In this document: one piece after another, positions 51,592-61,937 of the stretch
How positions within the stretch are numbered: position 1 is the first letter of the stretch
Layout: every line of letters begins with the position of its first letter
Source: Leptospira bourretii
GTDB lineage: Bacteria; Spirochaetota; Leptospiria; Leptospirales; Leptospiraceae
Reading direction: 5' to 3'
DNA length: 64,000 bases
Assembly: GCF_004770145.1 (NCBI RefSeq)
Contig: NZ_RQFW01000001.1
Coordinates: forward strand, 62,001-126,000
Notes under the pieces: generated by a model
What the model saw: the letters and a program-made list of their open reading frames with translations, nothing else
Told to the model about the DNA's origin: nothing
The model's database searches: none
Position numbers and translations under genes: made by a program

Positions 51592-53172
51592 TTATTGCTC
51601 GGCAGCTAAATCAGCGGCTTGTTTTTCCAAACTTAAAGTGTTTTCGCCAACTTTTCTAGCATTTATCACAACTTCCCTATTGATTTCTTCCATTTTTTGA
51701 ACAACAGCGATCATCTGGTCTTTATCGCGATTTAGAACTTTTGATTCTGAATCCAACTCTCTTGAGATCGATTCGATTAAATCCAATGATTCCAGAACTT
51801 CGTTGTTGATGTCTTTTTGAGAATTGATTTTATTCGTTGCTGTTCGAATCACTCCGCTCAAAAGCTCATATTTGGATTGAAGTGTTTCTGTTTGTTTCAA
51901 GGAAACAGAAGCAAGTTCAGTCCCTTCCTGAATGAACCGATTGGAATTGGTAATGATCTTTTTAATTTTAGTGGCGTTTTCATTAGAATTTTCCGCTAAT
52001 TTTGCGACTTCTTGTGCAACAACAGCAAATCCTCTTCCATGTTCACCTGCTCTTGCAGCTTCAATTGAGGCATTCAACGCAAGTAAGTTTGTACGATCTG
52101 CAATTTCTGCCATAATATCGTTCACTTCGCTCACTTCCTTTTGGGATTCGTTTACCGACCGAAGTCTCTCTTCTAAGTTCTGAACGGTTTGTGAAAGTAC
52201 ATTACTCCGGTCTTGAAAGTCACTCATATTCAAGTTCAATTCTTCAACAACTGTTCCAATTTCAGAAATGCTCAGTTTCAAAGTATCCGATTTATGATTC
52301 AACAAAGTGATTTGGTTGTGTTGTTTTCCAATATTATCTACGGAAGATTGAATGCTTTCCGAAAAAGAAGAAACAAAATCTGTTAGTTCATGGATCGATT
52401 TATCTTGTGATTCAATTTGAAAATTAAAATCTGTAGTGATTTCACGAATTGATTTTAAAGTTTTAAACAGTTCGGAACCAACTTGAACCAAGTCTCGATT
52501 TAGTTCGTCAGCGGTGGCCCGTTCCGACTCCGCAATTTTTTGTCTTTCTTCAGATTCATTTTTGATTTCGTTTAACAGATTCAAAACAGCAGAAGTTAAA
52601 TATCCGAAACAAATCAAAAATAGTATCTTAAAAACTTCATTCGAAATACCAATTGTATCCTTTTGACTCTGAAATCCTTCTGTTTCTTTAAATTGGACGC
52701 CTTGTCCATAACCAATCACAAGAAGTAAGATCAAACAAAAGGCAGAATAAAAAGTACTCATAAGGAGAGTTCGTTTTGAAAACAAAAACGCTGAATACAC
52801 TACATAAAAATAATATAACACATAAAGTGTAGGAGACTTGATTAAATCGGCAGCAACCCCACTTCCTCCGAGTAACCCTGAAGCTGTCACTGCAAACAAT
52901 ACCGTAATGTCCATAAGGATCAATACTTTCGGGAAGAACGAATTTAACTTTTCCTTCTTAAATAAATAAGCTTGAAGGCTCCCATACAGAAACATACAGG
53001 AGATCCCCACTAAATAACTTGTTGTTTGTAATGTAGTGGAGGTTTTATAAGAGCCAAGAGTTGCTATGATATAGAATCCAGCCAAAAGAAACCTGACTCG
53101 ATTCACATACACAGGACCCAATTCCACCCAGTTTTTTTTTGTTTTTATAGATTCCAAACTAGTTCTCGACAT
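51592..53172 (-). CDS. Membrane-embedded MCP-like signalling protein, 526 aa
   Basis: Six hydrophobic segments (about 28-42, 52-70, 82-102, 115-131, 136-155, 180-200) without a large periplasmic sensor domain, then a long coiled coil with the conserved chemoreceptor signalling tip ([26 protein letters not shown], about residues 356-381). It should dock CheA/CheW or act as a coiled-coil scaffold. Typical C-terminal CheR-binding pentapeptide is absent. It is the first gene of the caspase-kelch operon, so it may relay a membrane signal to that system instead of to flagella; this is inference. Confidence 0.88.
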   Translation of the reverse strand: MSRTSLESIKTKKNWVELGPVYVNRVRFLLAGFYIIATLGSYKTSTTLQTTSYLVGISCMFLYGSLQAYLFKKEKLNSFFPKVLILMDITVLFAVTASGLLGGSGVAADLIKSPTLYVLYYFYVVYSAFLFSKRTLLMSTFYSAFCLILLLVIGYGQGVQFKETEGFQSQKDTIGISNEVFKILFLICFGYLTSAVLNLLNEIKNESEERQKIAESERATADELNRDLVQVGSELFKTLKSIREITTDFNFQIESQDKSIHELTDFVSSFSESIQSSVDNIGKQHNQITLLNHKSDTLKLSISEIGTVVEELNLNMSDFQDRSNVLSQTVQNLEERLRSVNESQKEVSEVNDIMAEIADRTNLLALNASIEAARAGEHGRGFAVVAQEVAKLAENSNENATKIKKIITNSNRFIQEGTELASVSLKQTETLQSKYELLSGVIRTATNKINSQKDINNEVLESLDLIESISRELDSESKVLNRDKDQMIAVVQKMEEINREVVINARKVGENTLSLEKQAADLAAEQ

Positions 53173-53244
53173 AGGATGATGATCGGGAAACGAAAACGAA
53201 TGGGAAGTGATTTTCTTTTTTTACTCGCTGAAAACAAAAGTCCG

Positions 53245-53279
53245 TTGACAAATTATAGTTTAATATTAAACTATTCAAT
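53245..53279. promoter_or_regulatory. Perfect 20-bp palindrome overlapping divergent promoters
   Basis: The half-site ATAGTTTAAT at 53255-53264 is mirrored exactly by ATTAAACTAT at 53265-53274. On the plus strand TTGACA (53245-53250) lies 35 bases before the pirin ATG, with no ribosome binding site, as for a leaderless message. On the minus strand a perfect TATAAT (53257-53252) with TTGAAT upstream (53278-53273, 15-base spacer) points to the sensor-caspase-kelch operon. One repressor bound here could silence both. Confidence 0.65.
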
Positions 53280-54017
53280 ATGGAAACAATAAAACCCAAC
53301 AACAACTCCTTAGGAAAAAAAATCCATCCTGCGACAGAACGTGGGCATGTTAATTTCGGTTGGTTGGACAGCCATCACTCCTTTAGTTTTGGCCATTGGT
53401 ACAATCCCGAAAAAACTAACTTTGGTGCCCTCCGTGTACTCAATGACGACATCGTAGAACCAAGTATGGGATTTGGCACACACCCTCATCAAAACATGGA
53501 GATCGTTTCGATCCCTCTCTTTGGAGAGTTGGCCCATAAAGATAGTACAGGTACGAATGGTATCATCCGTACGGGAGACGTACAAATCATGTCTGCAGGA
53601 TCAGGAATCCAACATTCGGAATTCAATCATAGCAGCGAAAAGAAAGTAAATTTTTTACAAATCTGGATCCTTCCAAAAGTGGGTGGGATTGAACCAAGGT
53701 ATGCGCAAAAAACTTTTTCGGAGGCAGGTCGTGTGAATCGATTTCAGACGGTCGTTTCCCCCATTGACGAAGAAGCGGTCTGGATCAATCAGGATGCTTA
53801 TTTTTCTTTGGCAACACTTGATCCAGGAAAAGAACTCTCTTATTCCGTCCATGCACCAGGACAAGGGATCTTTACTTTTCTCATCAGTGGCAAATTAAGG
53901 GTGGAAGACAGTTTACTGGAACGACGAGATGCCGTTGGGTATTGGGGAAAGGAAGATTACAAATTTCATGCGGAAGTGAAATCGGAATTACTCGTGATTG
54001 AAGTTCCAATGAAATGA
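53280..54017 (+). CDS. Pirin family protein (YhhW-like)
   Basis: A 245-aa bicupin of the pirin/quercetin 2,3-dioxygenase type. The N-terminal cupin has the metal-ligand blocks FGTHPHQNMEI and IQHSEFNH. YhhW-type pirins oxidise flavonoids or similar electrophiles in vitro, and their genes are often induced by electrophile-responsive repressors. It is monocistronic and ends with a clear terminator. Confidence 0.92.
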   Translation: METIKPNNNSLGKKIHPATERGHVNFGWLDSHHSFSFGHWYNPEKTNFGALRVLNDDIVEPSMGFGTHPHQNMEIVSIPLFGELAHKDSTGTNGIIRTGDVQIMSAGSGIQHSEFNHSSEKKVNFLQIWILPKVGGIEPRYAQKTFSEAGRVNRFQTVVSPIDEEAVWINQDAYFSLATLDPGKELSYSVHAPGQGIFTFLISGKLRVEDSLLERRDAVGYWGKEDYKFHAEVKSELLVIEVPMK

Positions 54018-54031
54018 TAAAGTGCCTTTGG

Positions 54032-54057
54032 CGAGCCGATTGAATGCAGTCGGCTCG
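54032..54057 (+). terminator. Terminator of the pirin gene
   Basis: CGAGCCGA (54032-54039) and TCGGCTCG (54050-54057) form a perfect 8-bp GC-rich stem with a 10-base loop 15 bases after the stop codon, followed by a T/C-rich tract. Confidence 0.75.
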
Positions 54058-54150
54058 TCTATTTCTTCCATTGACAACCATCTTTTTCTTTGTAGTCATA
54101 GTCAGAATCTTACAAACAAAACAATTTCACTAAGTTAGGGTTTGGTATCG

Positions 54151-55851
54151 ATGAAAACTATTTTCACTTTCTTTCAAATTGTATTCTCATTTCTATTTTT
54201 ATTCATCTTCTCATTTTGCCAAAGTCCAAAACAAAGCCCTAATCCAGAAATACTACCTGCGACAGTGGAAAAAAAATACCATTACTCCAAACAAATTTCT
54301 GAGATCAAAAAACAAATGGCAAAAACATATCTTTATCCAGAAGAATTAAACAAACCCAAAGCTTTTCAAAAAGCTGCCATCATAGCTACGGAGTCCTTTG
54401 GCCACCAGATCCTATTACCAAAATCTTTTTATACCAAATTCCAAGATTCCATCCAAGGGGATATCATTCACGACGGGGAGTTATCTGATTTAATCATCAT
54501 TCGAAATCCAAATTTCGAAAACACAACAATGCAATCTGATTCTGTTGCCTCACAACTAGAGGAAGAATTTACAAAAATACCTTTTTCACAAGACCTTTTA
54601 GAATCCGTTATGGAAATTCTATATTTACAAAATGAAGCATTAAGCTTAACGAATACAGATACGATCAAATGGGAAGAAATTCAATTTGTTGCATCGGAAG
54701 GATATGTTTCTTCTTTTTTAGGTTCTAGTTTAATGATTTATGAGAAATACGAAGACCTATTACGACCAAAAACAGTGATATCGATTGAAATCCCACTCAA
54801 AGAGACAAAGTCCAAAAGAAAGATCATCACTACCTTACAAGAAACTTCTTTTTTGAAAAAGATTGGCCTTCAAAATGAAGACGAACTTATTACCATCAAT
54901 GGGAACCCTATTCGCTACTTATCAACCGAAACTGTAAATCGAATGTTTAAAGGTAAAGTTGGCGAAAACATCGATATTTCCATACTACGAAATCAAAATG
55001 AAAAATATGGCTTCAAAGTTCCTTTAAAGGAAAACAAACCGTCAGATCAAAAAATAGCAGAAGGTCAAATCTTGACTGGGAAATATAACTTCATTTACAT
55101 TAAAGTATCTGGATTTATTAAGAATAACCAATCCAGTGCCACTGAAATGATGAAAGAGAATTATTTCACCTTAATGGAAGATGCAAAAAATAAAAATATA
55201 GTCATTCATGGTTTCGTTTTAGACCTTCGCAATAATCCAGGAGGTTTTTTAGACCAAATCATTGAATGTATGAGGATGTTAATTCCAAATGGATTGTTGG
55301 TTACCACACAATCCTCTAGAACATCTCCAAGTATGGTTTATGCAAATCAATCGACGATTACAGAGTTACCGTTGGTTGTTCTGATTAATGAGAATACCGG
55401 GTCAGGTTCTGAGTTAATTGCAGGTGTAATCCAACATTACCATCGCGGAATTATACTTGGATCTAAATCTACGGGCCAAGGGCTTGTACATATTTTAAAT
55501 AAAGTTTCTGGCGAAGAAAACTCACTTATCAAAATAGCTTCTAGTTTTTTATACCTTCCCAATGGTAAAAAATTTCATGAAACAGGAATTACGCCAAACG
55601 TTTGGGTTTCGGACCTAAAAGAAATGGACCTTAACCTATTTGATGCCAAGAACAATGAACAAATCAATTCAACGTCAGAATCGAAAGAAAAATATCAGAA
55701 ATTAGATATCACATCCATCAGCCAATGGATCGAACAAAATGGCACATTTAGACAAAAAATCAGATCTGATAATGATAAAAATCTCCTTCCGGATTACCAA
55801 TTGTATCGTTCCCTTGATTTTTTTTCAGGTTATCTCGCCACGCAAAAATAA
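54151..55851 (+). CDS. S41-type (C-terminal processing) peptidase homologue, lipoprotein, Lys-to-Gln at the dyad
   Basis: A lipoprotein of 566 aa with lipobox FSFC (C23). A PDZ-like domain (about 225-295, KKIGLQNEDELITINGNPI) precedes the S41 core (about 305-460): DLRNNPGG, INENTGSGSELIAG with the expected nucleophile S418, and GSKSTGQG. In tail-specific proteases the general-base lysine is 25 residues after the serine; here that residue is Q443, and the nearest lysine is K439. It may therefore be inactive or use a shifted base. The gene stands alone between pirin and the convergent Omp85-like gene. Confidence 0.85.
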   Translation: MKTIFTFFQIVFSFLFLFIFSFCQSPKQSPNPEILPATVEKKYHYSKQISEIKKQMAKTYLYPEELNKPKAFQKAAIIATESFGHQILLPKSFYTKFQDSIQGDIIHDGELSDLIIIRNPNFENTTMQSDSVASQLEEEFTKIPFSQDLLESVMEILYLQNEALSLTNTDTIKWEEIQFVASEGYVSSFLGSSLMIYEKYEDLLRPKTVISIEIPLKETKSKRKIITTLQETSFLKKIGLQNEDELITINGNPIRYLSTETVNRMFKGKVGENIDISILRNQNEKYGFKVPLKENKPSDQKIAEGQILTGKYNFIYIKVSGFIKNNQSSATEMMKENYFTLMEDAKNKNIVIHGFVLDLRNNPGGFLDQIIECMRMLIPNGLLVTTQSSRTSPSMVYANQSTITELPLVVLINENTGSGSELIAGVIQHYHRGIILGSKSTGQGLVHILNKVSGEENSLIKIASSFLYLPNGKKFHETGITPNVWVSDLKEMDLNLFDAKNNEQINSTSESKEKYQKLDITSISQWIEQNGTFRQKIRSDNDKNLLPDYQLYRSLDFFSGYLATQK

Positions 55852-55963
55852 ATTTTTCTGTTGGGATCCTATGATAAACTTAATTAGTGATTTTGAAAAT
55901 TCCAAACCGTGGTGGTTATGAATGGATCACTCGGCAATCTTCAACGAAACCTTGTAAGAAAAT

Positions 55964-57391
55964 TTAAAACGTATGGCCTATATCAATATAAAACAATTGG
56001 TCTTCTCTGGAATAAGCATAGTCCAGTAAGATTACCGTTGCCTGATCCCAAATGAGTCGTAAACCAATCCCACGTGCATGTTTATAATTCAGTGTATTCA
56101 CATCTCGAAGTTTGTCCCAGACTCGACCCACATCATAGAATGGAACGATACTTAGTTGGAAGAATTGATCCCAAAGAGAAAAACTTCCCACCCGGTACCG
56201 TAACTCAATATTGTAGAACCCAATCACTGGACCAAAAAAACGTTCCTGCCTATACCCACGAAGTGTGTTCTGTCCACCGAGTGCACCAAATGGACCATCG
56301 ATAGAAAAAAGATAACGATATTCAAAAAAAGGGACTTCTCCTTCAATCTTTGTGAGTGCTACACGTTGGGCTATGACAAACTCTTCGAAAAGTTTCGGGA
56401 AGGGTTGGTAAAAATTTTTCGCCTGTGCAAAATGTCTGATGTAACCAAAATCAGATCCGATGACTCTTTCTGCTTTATTAATATTGTATTCAATGAGCCA
56501 ACCACGATCGGGATCAGGTTCATAATCTCTCGTATCATAAGCAATCCCCGCACGAACGTAGTTTAAATTTCCACCTTGTAAACCTATGATTTTTCCAGAA
56601 CTCGCATCCTCGGTGAGTTTCGAACTATCTTCAATGGCAGGAACTTTTACATTGGTTAGTGGTTCGCGTGCTTCCGTGGAAGTCCCATCATACCGCCTAA
56701 CAGAATTTTTCGAAAACTCCACTCCCCCCCAAACTCGAAAAACTTGGAAAATTGTTTTGTCTAAAGAGAATTGCCCATAAGTAGTATCGAATTGATAATC
56801 GTGGTAGTGTTGATTCGATGTAAATTCTTTCCCTGGTCCACGGTTTCTTGCATACGAGTTTGCATTTTCGAAATCAGAAAAGGTGGCATTACGAGTGATG
56901 CGACTTCCGTCTACATTTCTATCTTTAAAATAAAGGGGTTCTAAACTTTCAGTTCCCACACCAAAATATTGATTATAGAAACTAGCATCATGACCTACAT
57001 AAGCTTTGAGACGGTAGGCAGTATCCAAAAAGTATGGTGCGTCCCATGATAAATAATTGTTTTGGGTTCCCCGATTGGTACGATATATACCAACATTGAA
57101 CATATGTTCGTAAGGAGTGTATTTAAAGGAAGAATCAGCTTTGGTACCGTTATAGAAAATATTGGCAAGGATTCCTAAACCTGATCCATTTACGGCATCA
57201 TTCCCGAACAAAGGAAGACCAGTGGCATACCAACCTTCTCTTTTGTTGGTTAGTTCCTTCTCATCTAATTTTTTAAACTCGCCAATCCACTCAGGTACAT
57301 CTGACTTCCTATCTTCTGCATTGAGGCTGATAGGCATCGAAATCCATGTTGATAGAATGACCAACACAGAAATCAGATTCCGAAAAAACAT
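55964..57391 (-). CDS. Omp85-superfamily (BamA/TamA C-terminal-like) outer membrane protein without POTRA domains
   Basis: It has a signal peptide ending near LNAED, a short N-terminal domain with KREGWYATGLPLFGN (a DUF5982-like segment), and a 16-strand-type barrel. LRGYRQERFFGP is the conserved loop-6 motif of Omp85 proteins, and the C-terminus IDIGHTF ends in phenylalanine. At 475 aa there is no room for POTRA domains. It starts 5 bases after pyk and is last in an asd - 666-aa protein - pyk operon. Substrate unknown; patatin-like FplA-type and autotransporter-like relatives share this barrel. Confidence 0.82.
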   Translation of the reverse strand: MFFRNLISVLVILSTWISMPISLNAEDRKSDVPEWIGEFKKLDEKELTNKREGWYATGLPLFGNDAVNGSGLGILANIFYNGTKADSSFKYTPYEHMFNVGIYRTNRGTQNNYLSWDAPYFLDTAYRLKAYVGHDASFYNQYFGVGTESLEPLYFKDRNVDGSRITRNATFSDFENANSYARNRGPGKEFTSNQHYHDYQFDTTYGQFSLDKTIFQVFRVWGGVEFSKNSVRRYDGTSTEAREPLTNVKVPAIEDSSKLTEDASSGKIIGLQGGNLNYVRAGIAYDTRDYEPDPDRGWLIEYNINKAERVIGSDFGYIRHFAQAKNFYQPFPKLFEEFVIAQRVALTKIEGEVPFFEYRYLFSIDGPFGALGGQNTLRGYRQERFFGPVIGFYNIELRYRVGSFSLWDQFFQLSIVPFYDVGRVWDKLRDVNTLNYKHARGIGLRLIWDQATVILLDYAYSREDQLFYIDIGHTF

Positions 57392-57396
57392 TAAGG

Positions 57397-58830
57397 TTAT
57401 TTAACTTCGCGGACTTGGATGGTTTCGACTCGGTCTTCCCCAGCGATGATATCAGAAAGAATGACCACCTTTTCTCCCATTTGGAGGTATCCATTATTCA
57501 CAAGAGTTTGGATGGCAAGTTTGATTGTCTTTTCTGGATCTGAAGAAAAATCCACACGATAAGGGATCACACCTCTTGTCAGCCAAAGCTTTCGTCTAAC
57601 CGATGTCATATTTGTAAATGCATGGACAATCGGGTATTTAGGATGAAAGGATGCCAAATTATTGGCAGTGATTCCCCGACGAGTGATTGCAATGATAGCA
57701 TGTGCTTGCATGGAATCAGCTAAATTTGCTGCCGAACGAGCCATCTCTTCTTTTTGGTCTTTTGGTTTTCGTTGGGCAGCAAGACCTAGATTAATCGACA
57801 TCTCCATACGACGCGCAATTTTATCCAACATCTCCACACATCTGACAGGAAATTTTCCCATAGCGGTTTCACCGGATAACATAATGGCATCAGCTTCTTC
57901 GTACACTGCATTGGCAACATCAGTGACTTCCGCTCTAGTAGGAGAAGGATTTTGGATCATTGATTCTAATAAGTGAGTGGCAACGATGACACGTTTCCCT
58001 TCTTCTTGGCAACGTTTGATGATCCTTCTTTGGACAATCGGGAGTTCTTCGATTTCAATCTCCACTCCCAAATCCCCACGTGCCACCATAATTCCATCAG
58101 ACTCTCTAATGATAGCATCAAGGTTTTTTAAACCTTCTTGGTCTTCAATTTTTGCAATGATCTGTGCATGGTGATTTTTTTCATCAATGATCCCACGTAA
58201 TTGGATCACGTCTTCCTGGGAACGAACAAACGACAAAGCCACAAAATCAATATCCTCTTCCAAACCAAAAAGAATATCTTTTAAGTCTTTAGGAGTAATA
58301 GAAGGTAAATTAACTCGGATTCCAGGTAAATTGATATGTTTTCTAGACCCAAGCTTACCACCATCTAACACAGTGCAAACGAGTTCGTTCTCACGAATTT
58401 CTTGCACGGCCAAATTAATAAGCCCGTTATCAACAGTAACCTTATCACCAACTTTCAAATCTTTTACAATATCACGATAGTTCACAAAAACACTTTGTGC
58501 TTCCGCTTCCATTCCTGGAATGATATGGAATGTAAAAGTTTCCCCAACTTTTAAGTGGAGATCGTTCTGAACATCTCCCGTTCGAATTTCCGGACCTTGC
58601 GTATCCAAAAGGATGGAAATTGGTTGTTTGTGTAATTCATCTTTATTGAGAGATTTAATAATACGAATGATCTTTCTATGAAACTCATGATCTCCATGGC
58701 TCATATTGATTCGTGCAATGTTCATCCCAGCCAAAGCTAAACTTCGGATCATTTCTTTGGAGGCAGTCGCAGGACCAATGGTGCAAACGATTTTTGTTTT
58801 TCGAGCTCTTAGTTGTTCAATAGCAGGCAT
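57397..58830 (-). CDS. pyk: Pyruvate kinase
   Basis: It converts phosphoenolpyruvate and ADP to pyruvate and ATP at the end of glycolysis. The protein is 477 aa, the usual length. Motifs include [36 protein letters not shown] and the active-site block IAKIEDQEG followed by [12 protein letters not shown] and [12 protein letters not shown]. The gene starts 4 bases after the 666-aa protein and is followed by the Omp85-like gene. Confidence 0.97.
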   Translation of the reverse strand: MPAIEQLRARKTKIVCTIGPATASKEMIRSLALAGMNIARINMSHGDHEFHRKIIRIIKSLNKDELHKQPISILLDTQGPEIRTGDVQNDLHLKVGETFTFHIIPGMEAEAQSVFVNYRDIVKDLKVGDKVTVDNGLINLAVQEIRENELVCTVLDGGKLGSRKHINLPGIRVNLPSITPKDLKDILFGLEEDIDFVALSFVRSQEDVIQLRGIIDEKNHHAQIIAKIEDQEGLKNLDAIIRESDGIMVARGDLGVEIEIEELPIVQRRIIKRCQEEGKRVIVATHLLESMIQNPSPTRAEVTDVANAVYEEADAIMLSGETAMGKFPVRCVEMLDKIARRMEMSINLGLAAQRKPKDQKEEMARSAANLADSMQAHAIIAITRRGITANNLASFHPKYPIVHAFTNMTSVRRKLWLTRGVIPYRVDFSSDPEKTIKLAIQTLVNNGYLQMGEKVVILSDIIAGEDRVETIQVREVK

Positions 58831-58834
58831 AATT

Positions 58835-60835
58835 TTATGGTTTCAACCGAGGTAAGATTCTATTCAGAAAGTCTAATTGCGATTCCGCAATGTCAAATTT
58901 CTCTTGGTTTGGAAATTTTTCGCTTCGTTGGCGGTCACTTTCAGCAGACACTTTGTCCAAAAGTTTTTTGCCATGTCTTTTTAGATACCCAGTCGATACA
59001 AGAATCGGCCAAGGGAACTTTTCCCTTTGATTTCGAATTGGGAAACTATAGATTTCTTTTCCGCCAAATTTCTTTAAGAAAAAGATCAAATTTTCTTCAG
59101 TAAACTTTCCATTTAATTTAGAAAGTACATATTCTCGATCCGGATACACGCCGAACTCCCAGGCTTCATCCAAAATACGAATGATAGACTCAATGGACTC
59201 TTTCCATTTTTTTTCTTCTTCTGGGCTTCCTTGTTTGACCGGTTCAGAATCTTCTTCTCCACCGTTAAAACCAGAAGTAGAAGCAGCAACCTGCTGCGAT
59301 TGTTTGGATTTTTTTTCAGCATCTTTCTCAGCTTCTTCTCGGTCTTTCAAACGAGCCTTTACCAAACGTTCTTTTTCTTGTGATATTTTCTTGGCTTTTT
59401 GGCTCGCCAAATCCTTGTTTAATTGTTGCTGCAAACGTGCTTTGATGGGCGGAATTTCAAATTTATGAACCGTCATACTGCCCATGATCATACGCCAAAT
59501 CCTTGTAAAAAATGGGAGGAATTGAAATAGGCTTTGTGCTTCGATTTCTTCCAATAAACGTTTCGGGCTTTCATCATTCAAATGAAGAGTCACATTCATT
59601 TGATTTAAAACTCGAATTTCTAAATCAGAATGTTTGATTTGGAATGTTCTTTTTGCCGACTCAATGGCCTGCGGAATACAGGATTTGTGCAAGATAAATT
59701 CATTATAAATTTTGTTATCCGCATACTCAGTATACAAAAGTTCTGGTTGCGAAAGAAGTGATGCCCGAAATTCATCTGTCAACGGTTCCCCGCTGACACG
59801 AAGCAAATTCACCTCAACAATTCGACCAGCTTCAGCAAGGAAAGCCATCAAATCATCGATTTGTTGTTTGCGTTTTTGTTTTTCTTCTCTTTCTTTATCT
59901 TTTTCAATAATTTCATTTAATACCAAACACTCTTCTATCAGAGTTTTTTGGTCTCCATAAGAATCATTCATATACCCTTTAATTTCCATTAAAAGGTTAC
60001 GAGGAGAATTCCAAGAATCTTCAGTGACCTCACCCATAACTCCTAAATTTTTTAGGGCAGGATAAATTGTATTTTTTGTATAATCAATGTAACCATCATA
60101 ACGATCTGCAATCTCAGACGGTTTGTTATACAAAAATACACTTTTGTTTGCAGGTCTAGATGCAGAATCATTTCGAAAAAAAAACAAAATCTTATCATCC
60201 ACCAATTGTTTCAAAATTGGTTTCAAATGGATGATAATCGTTGCATCCTTTTGTACTTTTGTTTTATCATAAGGGCATTGGAATAAGTTTCCAATCTCTG
60301 TAGATGCATAGGTATCAAACAAACGGTTGGAATCAACAGCCGCCTTGATGACTTTCCGCATTTTTTCTTTTCCAACATACTTTCTTTTTTCATTGAACCA
60401 TCCTTTGATGGCAGCGGTAGAAAGTTCATTGAGCCCAAGTGCATAACGAAAAGCAGTTCCCCCATCAGAGGTCGTTGGCCTTGCAAATACTGTGTTGTGT
60501 TTGATAAAGGTCTTTGGATTTTCAGGATCCCCTGGTTCATTCGGGTGAAATTCCAAAACATTTAATTTTCTGATGATTGCAGGGTTTTGTTTGTAACTAA
60601 GATCGATCACATAGTTTTCTGTTCGATCACGATCAATGGAACTATCACGTTCAATTTGTTCCACATTAGGCAAAACTTTGTTTTGTAAAAACTTATCAGT
60701 CCACTCAAAGATCACCAGTAGAACTTTATAGATCCCTTTGTAGGAAAAGTCCCCCCGCGAATCCATAGCCTGTACTTTTTGCAGACAGGCAGTGTAATCC
60801 ATTACTTTTAATTCCGGGAGGTTTGGATCTAACAT
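58835..60835 (-). CDS. Large conserved hypothetical protein, 666 aa
   Basis: A soluble, charged protein without export signal. The region from about 465 to 535 is a Lys/Glu/Gln-rich coiled coil ([20 protein letters not shown]) followed by a disordered acidic patch ([20 protein letters not shown]) and a C-terminal folded part (about 555-666). The N-terminal half is folded, with no motif that I recognise. It sits between asd and pyk with gaps of 16 and 4 bases, so it is expressed with central metabolism. An alternative start is the methionine at residue 12. Confidence 0.72.
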   Translation of the reverse strand: MLDPNLPELKVMDYTACLQKVQAMDSRGDFSYKGIYKVLLVIFEWTDKFLQNKVLPNVEQIERDSSIDRDRTENYVIDLSYKQNPAIIRKLNVLEFHPNEPGDPENPKTFIKHNTVFARPTTSDGGTAFRYALGLNELSTAAIKGWFNEKRKYVGKEKMRKVIKAAVDSNRLFDTYASTEIGNLFQCPYDKTKVQKDATIIIHLKPILKQLVDDKILFFFRNDSASRPANKSVFLYNKPSEIADRYDGYIDYTKNTIYPALKNLGVMGEVTEDSWNSPRNLLMEIKGYMNDSYGDQKTLIEECLVLNEIIEKDKEREEKQKRKQQIDDLMAFLAEAGRIVEVNLLRVSGEPLTDEFRASLLSQPELLYTEYADNKIYNEFILHKSCIPQAIESAKRTFQIKHSDLEIRVLNQMNVTLHLNDESPKRLLEEIEAQSLFQFLPFFTRIWRMIMGSMTVHKFEIPPIKARLQQQLNKDLASQKAKKISQEKERLVKARLKDREEAEKDAEKKSKQSQQVAASTSGFNGGEEDSEPVKQGSPEEEKKWKESIESIIRILDEAWEFGVYPDREYVLSKLNGKFTEENLIFFLKKFGGKEIYSFPIRNQREKFPWPILVSTGYLKRHGKKLLDKVSAESDRQRSEKFPNQEKFDIAESQLDFLNRILPRLKP

Positions 60836-60851
60836 TTACGTAGTAAATTCC

Positions 60852-61901
60852 TTAGTTAAAAAATCCTTTTTTATACAATAACTCTGCATTCAAGATGGCA
60901 GCTCCAGCAGCACCTCGAATCGTGTTATGCGAAAGTACTACCCATTTCCAATCCAAAATTGGATCTTCCCTTAGCCTTCCGACAACCGTTGTCATCCCTC
61001 TCCCAGTCTCTAAATCCAGACGTGGTTGAGGCCTATCATTTTCTTCGCGATAGAGAATAGCCGGGTTTGGTGCAAACGGCAATCCCAATTTCTGTGGTTC
61101 CCCTTGAAAATCGGCCCAAACCTTAAGAATCTCTTCTTTTTTTGGTTTTTTATCAAAAGAAACAGAAACACAAACCGTATGTCCGTCAAAAACGGGAACA
61201 CGATTGCAATGAGCTGAAATTTTAAAATCGGCCGATTGGATGATTCCATCTTTTACAGATCCCAAACATTTTTGTGGTTCGATTTCCGCTTTGTCTTCTT
61301 CACCACCAATATAAGGAACCACATTTCCAAGAATGTCCATAGTCGGAACTCCAGGATATCCAGCACCGGAAATGGCCTGCATGGAAAATAACATAACAGA
61401 CTTTAAACCAAAAGCATCCATGAGAGGTTTTAAGGAAATCGTAACACCCATAATCGTACAATTGGAATTGGTAATGATTTTACCTTTTGTCTTTTGGAAT
61501 TGTAAAACATCCAAATGATGGGCATTCACTTCCGCAGAAAGAATCGGGACATTCGGGTCCATTCTATGGTTCTTTGAATTGGAAAGAACCATCACTCCCG
61601 CTTCTGCATAAGCAGTTTCCACTTCTCCTGCGATCGATGCATCCAGACCACTGAACACAAGTTGCACGCCCTTGGTCACTTCGGGATTTGGTAACGTAAT
61701 GATAATGTCTTTTGCGTAAGCAGGGATATCGGATGAAATCTTCCAACGAGATTTCATTACCTCACCATAAGTTTGGCCGGCACTTTTTTCTGAAGCTGCC
61801 AAATGAGTCACCGTGAAATAAGGGTGATTCTCCAAAAGTTGAATGAATCTTTGACCGACGGAACCTGTTGCTCCCAGGACTCCAACTTTGATTTTTTCCA
61901 T
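60852..61901 (-). CDS. asd: Aspartate-semialdehyde dehydrogenase
   Basis: It reduces aspartyl phosphate to aspartate semialdehyde, the branch point to lysine/diaminopimelate, threonine and methionine. It has the Rossmann start [14 protein letters not shown], catalytic cysteine in [11 protein letters not shown] and the active-site histidine in [14 protein letters not shown]. At 349 aa and with this cysteine context it belongs to the archaeal/fungal-type ASADH branch. It starts the operon that continues with the 666-aa protein and pyk. Confidence 0.94.
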   Translation of the reverse strand: MEKIKVGVLGATGSVGQRFIQLLENHPYFTVTHLAASEKSAGQTYGEVMKSRWKISSDIPAYAKDIIITLPNPEVTKGVQLVFSGLDASIAGEVETAYAEAGVMVLSNSKNHRMDPNVPILSAEVNAHHLDVLQFQKTKGKIITNSNCTIMGVTISLKPLMDAFGLKSVMLFSMQAISGAGYPGVPTMDILGNVVPYIGGEEDKAEIEPQKCLGSVKDGIIQSADFKISAHCNRVPVFDGHTVCVSVSFDKKPKKEEILKVWADFQGEPQKLGLPFAPNPAILYREENDRPQPRLDLETGRGMTTVVGRLREDPILDWKWVVLSHNTIRGAAGAAILNAELLYKKGFFN

Positions 61902-61937
61902 AAAATTCCTTAACTAATGTAAGGATTGAAAAACATC

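Noticed and set aside
51592..53172. A chemotaxis receptor for flagellar control
   Set aside because: Not excluded, but there is no periplasmic ligand domain, no adjacent che genes and no C-terminal CheR-binding pentapeptide, and it leads the caspase operon.
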